Origin: Nectonema munidae | Lineage: Eukaryota > Nematomorpha > Nectonematoida > Nectonematidae | Assembly: GCA_030549495.1 (NCBI GenBank) | Contig: JAUIRK010000875.1 | Coordinates: forward strand, 1,283,858-1,347,857 | Reading direction: 5' to 3' | DNA: 64,000 nt | Part shown: positions 13,101 through 25,100 of the stretch, one piece after another | How the letters are laid out: each line of letters opens with the position of its first letter | Numbering within the stretch: position 1 is the stretch's first letter | The notes under the pieces: generated by a model | Database searches by the model: none | Seen by the model: the letters and a program-made list of their open reading frames with translations, nothing else | What the model was told of the DNA's origin: nothing | Position numbers and translations under genes: made by a program

Positions 13101-16100
13101 CCATGAAAACAGATAAATGAATAAAACTAATGTTGATTTGTAGTGAAATAACTTTATTGATTAAAACACAACATTAGTTTGAACACAAGTTAACCTCGAA
13201 GTTCTGATAATATCTTTGCTTATATATATACAGGCACAATTAAATGAGAGCTTCAGGTTACATCCAAGGCTATCTTATAATGAATAGTACAGATATCAAC
13301 CCAGGTAATTTTATAACCTGATCGACATCTGCCTTGGTAAAAAAATAACAGATCGCTACTTTTTGTAGAACCTTCACAGAGGATTTTTCCCATATCTAAA
13401 TAAGCCATTACCAATATTCATTAAAAAATTTTTTATTATTGCTGAAAAATTTCTATCGCTTTTTGCGCTTTACTTGCTTATTTTCTATTCTTAAATATAC
13501 ACGTTAAAAGAAATCGATGGATAGTTTTTCCAATTTTTGAATAAATCAAAAATTAGGTGATATCGTTTTAATTATTATATTTTATCTAAAAATGTATTCT
13601 TTTGTATGTTTGCAATTTTCTTATACATTTCTTATTGCAATTGTTTAGTTTGTAGCTTTTGACTAGATTTATCACGATTTTTTATTATTTTTTTGGAGGA
13701 TATGTGCTTTTTTGCATCATACATGCCTTCTATAATAGACTTTCAGGAGTATGATGATCGCACTATTTTTGCTCCAAAATAAACAAAAATTTTATTTCAC
13801 TTTAATCTTTGAAAAAGGAACGGCGAGGGTTAGATTGGATTGAATCCAGTTAATTGATTAGTTAGTTAGTAGTTTATCATTTGAATGTCAAACAATTCGT
13901 ATTATCTTTTCCTAAATACAAATGCGGGTAACGCCATTTTTATATATTGGTAAGAAGTTTTTTAAAAATGTTTTTAGATCCAACTCTTCAACACTTAACT
14001 CTGATAATAGTAACACTATTACAATTTCTCCTCCAAATTTTTTTCAATTTTTTTGCGTGTCTTTCATTTTCTTTATTTACACTAGGCACATAACCACTTG
14101 GACAATTTTGTATCAAACTGTAATAGACAAAACGAAGTTGCTAAACGTCGGTTGGCTGAAACACAAGAGGTTTTGGAGGATAAAGATCAAGTCATGGTTT
14201 GTTGTTTCTCCTATTTATGTGTTAGGAGGTTATTTACTTTAGAAATGGCATACTCTTTATTTAGGTAGATAAGATACAAAATTTAGGAGAAGAGATAGGA
14301 ATGAGTTTAGCTGAGGCAGAAAAGCTTGGTGTTGAAGGAGATGTTGATGCAAGCATGAAAATGATGGAAACAGTTGAGTCGCTGCGCAAACAAAAGCTTC
14401 TCGCTGAAGTATTCATATTTCAACACTAATGGTCCTATTTTTCAGCTTTTAGTGCGGGCTGGGAATCTACGACTAAATTGTCTAATCCAGGATCTAAAAT
14501 TAAAAAGGCCCATTAGTTGTACTGTACATTGGTTGTACACTCGATCTAATTATATCTTCTGCTCATAAATTCTGTCTACATGTCATGTGTTTATTGTAGT
14601 GGTAGATTTAGACACGGTGCAATCGCTCTCCTCTATTTTTTGAGTATACCAATGTATGCGATTTTTTGTTTTGGAGGCCCTCTTGTGCAATGTTGGTTCT
14701 TAATTTGGGCCTTTGTTGGAAAAAGGTTGATAACAACTACTTTTCAACGTTATTTAATACTTAATGGTAAAAACAAATTTTGAAAAAGTAAAATATATAT
14801 AAAAGTAATTCTTTGACTCATGTTTTTTATTCTTTAACTTTAATCCAAAAATTGTTTTAAAAGCTTGAAAATAAACTAGAAACGCAACTTCATGAGTTCT
14901 TTTTGTTTACAAATTTATAAAGAGAAATGCGTGCTTGAATCTATGCTTCTAGCCAATACCTTTTTTTGCAAGCCCCAGTTGGCGTTGCTAAAATTCAATA
15001 ATCAACTCAAATGGATTTTTATGTCAAAAATTTATAATTTCATACAGGTTCACTATCACTAGTCTGACATTGTTTCGTTTCAAAAAACTTGTCAGTTTTC
15101 TTTAAAGAAGAAATATTTAGATGTATTAGAGAAAATTTAATCTAGAAATTGTATCATAAATTGTAACCAAATAAAAGTTTATAAATAGAATTAAAATTTT
15201 AATTTCAACATATGCTGCTTATTTTGGGGTGTATTTTAACCTGATACATTAGTAATCCGGCAAAATGGTTAATCCATCACTCTCCAAGTCCAAATGATGC
15301 TGGATTGGTCATACTCAATCCTTACTCAAATTTACGATGCATTTTGCATAAATCTTCGGTATCTTTTTGCAGAATTTGCTTTATAACAGAGCCCGCGATA
15401 ACCAAAATGGAGGGGGGGGGGGGCTCAAAGGGGCTGAAACTATAGATTATGAAAATACACACTAAAATTTTCCTTTCTAGAAGCAGATTCGATCAACATC
15501 TGAAACAAGAGCTAAAGAAGGTCATAAAAGTAAGGTGATGAGGATTGAGGAGTATAATTAACTATTATAAAACAAAAGTGAAAGAAGAAAATCATTTTAT
15601 TAACAATATATCATTTTTAGAGTAATAAAGCAATTTACATGTCAAACATTCAGCCTTCTTGACTTTTCGTTGAAATAGTTCAAAAACTCGAAAACTCTTT
15701 TAAGGGTCGATCTCTCACAGGATGGAGGGCTGATTCCTAATGTTAGAGCAGCTTGAATAAATATTCATATATTCAAAAAATACTCTAGACAATTTTATAA
15801 TATATTTATTGAAACTACCAATGTACAAAGAAAAGACTTCTTCACAAGCGCACTTTATCGGATGTTATTCATTTAAAACTTATTAAGCTTGAAAAATTGA
15901 GTTGAGAGGCTTGGAAAATTGAATGGGGTGAGGGGTGGAGGAGGGGGAGGACTCAGGTCAAAAATGGGGGGGGGGGGAAGCTCAAGCCTCCAAAATAAAT
16001 AGGGTGCGCGGGCCCTGCTTTATAATAAGATTTGAAAAAATTTCAGCTCTTGTACCTTTCAAACAAATTTTAGTAAATTATAATCTAAATTTATTAATTA

Positions 16101-19100
16101 CAAATGAAAATTTTTTTGAAATAGAAAACTGTGTTTTAAAGGTATTTTTTAAATTAATTAAAAAAAGTATTTCGAATTCTTTTTAAAAATCATATTTTTA
16201 ATGTTAATTTGATGCACCCTTTAAACAATAGAAGTCTTATTCATTTGCTGTCCCTATTATTTATTACGATTAGTGTTCTTTAAACAAAATATTTTGTACA
16301 CATAAAATTAACTATAAAACGAAGTGACTAGATGTCTGTTTAATTATTATTTTAAAAAAAGCTTGCTGTCTTTCAGGTCCAGTTTTTTCAAATCTAATCC
16401 TGTATCACTCTTATCCGATTAAACCTGAACAGGTTAACGGCCTTAAAATCAACTCAAATAATAAATATTGGATCAACACCAAGAAATTTTGAAATTATAT
16501 GGTGAATGAAATTGTATCGATTGCTCTAGTTTTTAAGCTAAAATTCACACACTGCAATAAAAACGCCAGTTTACATTTACCCTATTAATATACTGAATTC
16601 TTTCATTAAGTTCCAATGTTCCCAAATGAGAACGCCAATTTTAAAAAGCTATTAAAATAGAAAATAAAGACTTACTATCAAAGTTAAAATCTTAAATATT
16701 ACAACTTAGTGCTCAAAATATATTTTAAAGTTGACATCTGAAAACAAATAATTCAGACATTTTTAAATAATCATATAAAATTACTAATAATTAAGGTTAT
16801 CTTAACTTTTAATTATTAAAGTTTTTTTTTCAATTTTTATAGAGGGCATGAGTAAGGTTAGTTAGATACTATGCTTCGATAACTCAAGGTCTTGGGTTCG
16901 ACCCCGTATCAAGCCTACTTTCCTCATCCTTCGATACAAGCGGCACAATTGTGCCTTCTCGATGAAAACACCCCGCAGTACACTCTTTATATCCATTTGA
17001 ATATACATGTCCATATCAGCGTTTTTACATTTAAAAATTCAGAGCGCGTTAAATTTGGATTATGAAAGATAATAAATATGAAAAATGGCGATTTTTTAGA
17101 ATGAATATCGAAATTCAATGCCAGCTTCTAGCTACCAACAGCAAAAGCTGAGGGTTTGTGAAATATGCGGCTCCTTCCTGGGCATTCACGATAATGATCG
17201 TCGTTTAGCAGATCATTTCAGCGGAAAATTGCACCTCGGCTTCATAAAAATACGCGAAAAACTGGATGAATTGAAGAGTAAGTTGGATCAACGCAGCAGT
17301 AATTCTCATCGTTTGCCTTTGATAAGTGAAAGTGTTGCCTACGCCTCTCCCAAATTGCCAAACTCAAAGTATCTTCCTGAAATGTCTTTTGACTCTAACA
17401 AAAGGTATTATCCCTTCATTCAATATCATTTACAATTTTCTTAAAGTTATCAAATTGTCACATTTACAACTTTAATTATTTCAATATCTTTCAACAATAA
17501 TTAGGAAGGTTATAACTGAGTTCACTGATGCTCTTTGCAGTTAAAATTCTATCTTCCTTGTATTGTAAGATGAAATCTATATTTACTTTCTTTTTACTTT
17601 TATGCTCAAACATCATTTCAAACACTTTCCATATTCAATTCATCATATCACACTTAGTGGTGGGATTCAAGTTTTTTCCTATTCGTGAGAACATATTGCC
17701 ATTTTCTCAGTCTAGCGAACCCTTTGCTAGATATCCTGCTAATTTTACTTTCGCTAGAAATTCTTATTGCATAATTGGCTGTAATTAAAATACTGGCAAC
17801 GTTTTTACATGCCGACAATTCTATAACTGAACATTTAAAACTATTTTCTTGGTTTAAATCTTGTAATATATACAATTTTGTTATTTTTGCTTAAGTGCAA
17901 AAAAACTTATATCTTTATATACCAAAAAAGTTAACAGAAATAATAAGTGTTTATTAAAAATTTCTTATAAGTAAACAGTGCTTAGAAAAATGAAGCAAGC
18001 CCTTAATATTGAGACATCTTGTTGTGAGAACCGATTCATAAAATCTTTGGATCCTGCCACTCATCACACTTCAAAAGAATAATAATTTTTTGCACTTCTT
18101 ACTTTTTATTTTATTAAGATTTCCAAATGTTTCATAAACGAAATCAAATGATTTCACACATCTACATTTTTTATATCATTCTTACTCACCTTTATGATGT
18201 CCTTAAACGCATGTGGATGATTGGTTTGCTGATTCTTCTTTTCTGTCAGAGATTTGATAGTAGAGAATAATATCATTTTTATTTATGCGATGGATTGTGT
18301 TAGAGACTCCAACTATTTACAGATTGTTCATTAGAAACAATGTAGAGATAATATTTTTTAAGACGTTTAATTAAAAATTTATCAATAGACAAAGCATGCA
18401 ACCAAGTTTAGAAATAGGAACATTTCAAAAGTATGAAATAAAAATTTAGTCTTGCCAATAACCCATTTTACGATCAATAAATTTAAAAGTAAAGTAAACT
18501 AGAAAATTTATCAGGATAAATTGAAGATTTAAACAGAGCCTAAAAGGATGCATACATTTTTAGGTTAGTAAACTTTGAACATTTAAATAGTTTCGGTGTC
18601 CTGTAATTGAAAGATTTTTAAAGCTTCACATTTCATTCCTAGCTTGTAGTTTCACTCATTTCATGAGAGAAGTATGTAATCTGTGTTTTCACTGAGCCTA
18701 TTCATGATGCAGAATCTTAAAACATTATTTTTTCCAGAAATTAATCAACACCTAAATTGTTTCACATTCAGTTTTATGCTTTAGACCAGTGGTTCCCAAC
18801 CTGGGGTCCGCGGACTCCTAGTGCTCTTCGAAGATTAGATGAGCGTCCGTGAAAATTTTTTATATTATATACTACCCCATCGCGAGATTCCATATACAGG
18901 GAAAAAACTCTTTTTAATTGAGTTCGGACTAAGTGCACACATTTATATATTTCAAAGAAGTTCTATGGAACAAAATAATGTTGGGATAGAAAAAAGAGGA
19001 GGAGAGCTTCTTCCTTTATTCGATCATGTAATATTTCACAAAATACCTTAAACATATCTTTTGGAAAAAATAAAACCATTTTTTTCAGTTTTAATTTTTT

Positions 19101-22100
19101 TCTTTTAATCACAGATACATATCTTTATCGCTTTCAGTCGTTACTTTTTCTATGAAATAAAGGGCGGTACACTTTTTGTCTCCGTGTTGGCTCGCTAGCC
19201 AATAATTTGAAAAATATCATTACAATTAAATGTTATTTCTTTAAAGAGCTATATTTACTATCAGACTTATCATTTAAATATTAAATTTTGGGCTCTGAAG
19301 GGTCCGCAAAATAGTCATTTTAGTGTAGGGGGTCCGTAGGATAGAAAGGTTGGGAACCACAGCGTTAAACCAATGATACAAGTAAATTTTTTAAATCACT
19401 AGCATCTAAATGTTTTAAGTCTTTAAAATTCAAAAATTATTGAAGCAATTTTTTGAGCCGACTTTTGGTTTTGAAAAGCTTTTATCAGCGCACATTTGCA
19501 AAATAGTGGAATTAACCCATTAAGTACCATAGAAATCAAAAGATATTAAAAAAAAACGCAGACGATTTACATTCAAAGTCATTGAAAAAAACAGACGAAG
19601 ATGAAATTACTTATGTTCCCAAATGGGAGCATTGGGACTTAATGGGTTAAATAGTGAATGTTAATGTGGACTGGAAAAGGTTATTAGAAGCGAAATATCG
19701 ATGTTACTTTTGTTTTTTTGAATTTTAAAGACTTAAAATGTTATCAATGATCATGACACCCCTCGCCACTTTTCCTACATATAAATATTTATTAAAATAA
19801 AATTTATAGTTAACGGATTTTGTTGAAATGAATATGAATGCAAGATAATTGAAGCACGTCAAGTTAGAATTGGATAGTTAAATATCCCAGCCACTATAAT
19901 GAAGATATCAAAGAGAAGTAGAGAATAAGTTCATAACACCTTAACATTACATTATGAATATCCTTAATCATTTGTATGTACGTTTTGGAAAATCTATGAG
20001 TAGTCGGAATCATCAGGATCTTATATATATTTGTTTAGGTGATATTTCATCACTCGTCACTTAATCTTTCGATATTTCATCACACGTCACTTATCACTAA
20101 TACATTCCAAGACTTGACTTTTCACCATCATGACTCGCGTTTCTCTTTTGAGAGCGACTTTAAGTGTTTTTGAATGAGCAGGGTCTTTTTTTATTCCATC
20201 AAAAATAACTTTCAAAATTTTTAGTACGATTGAAACTTACAAATTATCAGAATCTTTGCGACGAATTATTGTAACGGGGGACGTGAGTAAGGTTAGTTAG
20301 ATACTGGGTTTCGATAACTCATGGTCTTGGGTTCGATCCCGTATCAAGCCTACTTTCATCATAGTTCAATACAAGCGGCGCAATTGACTCCACGGTACCG
20401 TTACCTTTATAAAATTCTTTGTTATTCCTACAACTTATGCATTGTGTATGTGAGAGAAAATGTTCTATCGTATTTTCCTTTTTTATCTCAAAAAAGATGA
20501 ACTTTTGAGACACGATTCATCTTTTTTCACAAGTTATTATCAAAAATTTGTTTTATTCTTTATCTATTCATATTGGTGTTTATAGCTTTTATTCTATTTT
20601 TTCGAGTGAAATCTAGAGTCTAAAGAAATTTTATTCTCATTTCTCCTTTAAAAATACTTTATCCAAAAACTCAGAAATTCTACTTCACATCTATAAAAAT
20701 ATATTATGTGATAATCTTTATTGTATTTATTGAACAGTGTTTAACTGTCGAATGATGGAAAGACAAGCGATTGCGTGTCGTATGATCAAATCTCGTGTGA
20801 TTTAATGATGGGTGATAAAAAGTCTAGCGCTATATTTCTATACTACTAGGTATTTTTTATAAAATAATTTCTATTTCTTAACCTTTTTGAGTCATAGAGA
20901 ACTAAGCAAAACCACGTATCACTCCTAACTCACATTCTGAATGCAAAACTTCCGATGAATTATTTTTCTATACATAATGTTGAATTTGTCTTAATATATA
21001 TTTAGTTTCATTATAGGAAAGCTTAAAGCATCTACTTCAATAGTGTATGTTATAATAAGTAATTATAAAAGCATAGTGCAGCACTAAGTGTATTTTTAGC
21101 TCGAATATATTTTCGATTCTCTAAATATATATTCAAATTTTTGTTCCTTGCCATTGGATAGAAGTGTGCTGAACTTCAATAAAAGCTCAAGTTTTGAGAA
21201 ATTCTAATGCTTAAATGTTTGACCTCATTGATCCCACAGTTATCTTTATCATCTGCTTTTTCGGATCAAATGGAATGAGTCAAAAACAGAAAATATAATC
21301 TACATTAAATGTATAAATAGTAGAATCGCTAGATATCAATCAAACATGTGTGTGGATAATGGTAAAGTAGTGTTTAATCTTTTTTACCTTTTAATATTTT
21401 TTCTAATTTTATTTAAATGTTAGATATTTTAGAATTAAATTTAATTTATATAAGTTTGTCATTATCTAAAAAACAAACTCGTTTGGTGTCGCAGGAAAGT
21501 AAGTTAATTTTTAAACGCGTTTTTCGATTTCGGGTAAGATGAATTATGTTTATTACATCAATAAGCTATTCTCCGCTTTTTCTAAATATATTAGAAAAAC
21601 ATTGCATTATTTAATTTTCATTTTTATCTTGCGATAAATTTTCATATTATCTTTATGTTTAAAGGAGGCAGTTTGATGAAATAGAGGATTCTTACGATTA
21701 TATTCACCAATTGGAAGATCACGCGTAAGTTTACTTATTTTTGATAACATTCTACTCAATTATTTTCGTATAAAACAATTAACTTTTTGCCTAGATTCGG
21801 AAAATAATTTTCTATCAAATTTTTGTACATAAACATTATTAGCGAAATTAAAGCCAATTTTCATTTTTGGCCATTTTTTATTTTAAGACAATTTTTTACC
21901 TTAAAAACTATTAATTTCAAAATTTTGCGTTCATTTACTTCTACAGGTCCACATGTAGAAAATATAGGACTGGCCGTGCCATTTACTTGATATTTTTACC
22001 CTCCTTACTTTTATTATGTAAAAAATTAATTAAATATAAAATATGTAAGGTATTTTAAATTCATAGAAATAGACAAAGAGTAAGTTTCGTGGTTGAAATG

Positions 22101-25100
22101 CGAAGGATGTCACAAGGATGATTATTAGTCATCTTAGTTCTTAGTCTGTTTTTTTCAAAGTCATCTGAGAAAAAGTTAGTTCACATATCTATGTTGAATA
22201 AAATAGACTCAATATTTTTTGCGTGACTATTCATCAGAAGAAATTTGGCTTATTCCAAGCTTCGATAGAATTCGGATAAAGAGAGAAGCTGGTGTTGACC
22301 TTTCAGAAAATCATTACACTGAGTTTCAATAAGTTACAATTTCAGACTTTCTTCTACTTCATCTGCATTTATCATAAAAGAGTCCCAAACAATTAAATTT
22401 CATTATCTATATTTGAAAATTTTTGTAACTATCGAGAAAATTTTGTCTTAAGAGATCAAATTATGAATACATTCTTCAATTTTTTAATGAGAGAGATCTA
22501 TTTTTTGGAAAGGCGGATTTGATTTCTAAAAGTGTGGTTAGTCGCTCTAAATTGTCGCATAAATGTTTCAAAAAGTTGCGTATAGCTGTGTAACAAATTG
22601 GTCTTTGTCCTGTAAATTATTGTTGAAAGTGTTGAGTTGATCAGTATTATCAACTATAAAAGCTAAGTCTACCACCATAAAGGATCGCCGAGTTCATAAA
22701 GAAGACACAATCTTTTTCTTTTAAGAATTGATCAATTCCTAATTTTAGGCAGTAAAACCTTCGAAGCACAGATGCAACTCAGCCAGCACACTTTTTAGAG
22801 AATGTCGCCATATAATCTCGGTTAAAAAAGTCAAAAATTCTGAGTGGTAGAATCTTTCTTGATTTTGTTTACACTTTTTGTATCAACTCTCATCACATGG
22901 TCAAACTGGATAGTCTTGGCACACATCGCTTCTTGGTACAATGCACTTTAATAACTTTACCACCTTTTGGATCCTGCATTTTTAATTGCATTCTACACAG
23001 CTTCAAAATGATCTTTACCGGTTGTTATTTTTTAGACTTACAAGATGAAGCACCTCTTCTGAAAAGTTTTCCACTCCTCTTATAAAATTAACAACTGCGC
23101 TCTGATCACATTCGATCAATTAAAAACCACATGTGTCCGCATTTTTATGTTTGTTCTCAAGTCTTCGATTCGCCACACAATGTGTTTCTTGACAAGCACC
23201 TTTGTTCTTTTCTGGCGACATTGTTTCTGTACTTTGAAATATTGTATCACTTATCTTATACAACAAACAACTGATGAGAATGGAAAATCGATTACATTTC
23301 AAGAGCTACAGAGAGATGCAAATTTTTGAGCTTTTTGATTTATTATGGACAAATAGACATCATTCTTTCTTTTTACATCGTTATCATGAAAATGATATTA
23401 ACCCTTTGAGGACCGGTGGGATACTGGTGTTCCGAAAAATTCAAAACGTCTGCTTTAGATGTATAAAAGTGCATTGAAAAATAAAGCATACGATTAGTCT
23501 TCCAAATTCTGGTCCTCAAAGGCTTAGCCGGTTAACGACCACAGTCGACTTTACAAAAATGTGAATCGTCTGCTTTTATTAATGCTTTTTAATACAAATC
23601 TTCTGCTTTATAGTAGATATCGTCTGATTATTCTGGACGTTAACGTGTTTAAGTAAAGAAGATTTTAACTAAATGAAGTGATCTGTGCCAAAATATGATA
23701 TTAATTATTTTTACCCTCTTTACTTTTAATATGTAAAAAATTTATTAAATGTAAAATCTGTAAAATATTTGAAATTCATAGAAATAGACAAAGAGTATGT
23801 TCCGTGGTTTGTTAATGCTTGCAACTAGCCTAATCTTGGAACTGGAATACTTTTCGGTCCTAAAATTTTGGAACCGGCAATGTCCCAGTTTTTTGAAATC
23901 GGGAGTAAACTGTAACTTTGCTAATGATGTCCATACTAAATATGTGAGCAATTGTATTTGAGGATGTGCACCCCTGGTTTAACCCAATTAGTAGAACAGG
24001 GGTTTAACCCAATTTTTTAATACAAATCTTCGGCTTTACATTAGATATCGTCTGATTATACTGAACGTAAACAGGTTGTTAAATATCCTCAATAAATTTT
24101 CAAGAAAATACTTGTTATCCTAGTTCACTCTTCAGCTATCTCAACAAATGTTTTTGCAAATATTTTTTTATTTATTTTACACATTAAAAAACAATTTTTC
24201 CATTTCATACTTTAGGTATAAGCGTTCAAGATCTACAAATGAAGTTTCTAAAAGCAAATCCAGGTCTCATTTTTTCAAATTTTTATTTCAATGAATCTTT
24301 AAGATAATAGGCTTTGTGTACCTGTCTTTCTATAGCCAATGTGATCTATGTAAATTTATATTTTTTATTTTTGACACAAATAATGTTCTGTTTAAACTCT
24401 CATTGCTAACTCGGCTGTATCTTTATTAGTGATGAGGCGCTACTAAAGTTTTGTACGATTCCGATTACGATACCAATTCTTAAAAGAATACACGATACCA
24501 GAGACGGATCCAGAAATTTCTTATGGGGGGGGGGGGGACGAAATCTAATTAATTTTTTTGCAATTTTGCTAAAAGTCTTCAGAGAATACGACAGCTGTAT
24601 TATGCCTTTTAGAATCACTAATTACCTATGTTTTCATATTTTTAACATTATCTTGCCATGAATAATTGCAAAAATTTATTTTTATGCATGTAAGGGTATA
24701 CATTAGTAAGGGTAATTTTCAAAGCCTTTTTTCATAGGGGGAGGGGGCTAGGCCCATGAGCCCCCCTGGATCCGCCACTGCACGATACCCATTCCGATTC
24801 TTTTTGTTTTGAAACTCCGTATTTTTCGCAAATTGACTATGTATTCAATTAGCAATGATATTTGATTAAGTTGAGAAAACATAAAAACAATCAAAAAAAA
24901 TTATATTCTTATGCTTAATACAAATGATAATAATTGCCTTATAAACTTTTTACACAAGTGGCAAAACATTTTTAAAACGATAATAAATCCGAAAATGCCA
25001 TAAAATTCCACTTTAACACATGAACTCACTAAACTTTTAGCAGTACAATTACTTATTTTACCTTCTAATCAGGACGCAGTTAGAAGAAAAATTCGAAAAC

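Larger units (their letters stand above)
9493..13291 (-). mobile_element. Ty3/gypsy LTR retrotransposon, full structure but coding-defective
   Basis: Two TG...CA long terminal repeats (9493-9670, 13139-13291) bound one internal region, and a perfect 5-bp target duplication GATAT flanks them (9488-9492, 13292-13296). On the minus strand the order is gag with two CCHC knuckles, protease (DTGS), reverse transcriptase, RNase H, integrase. That order marks Ty3/gypsy. The element is short (3.8 kb), with small LTRs and gag-pol apparently in one frame. Frameshifts near 13010, 11385, 10640 and 9930, an altered RT active site and an integrase deletion show it is dead. It lies antisense in LUC7-like intron 3, where its polyadenylation signal is on the opposite strand to the host transcript. 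Confidence 0.95.
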
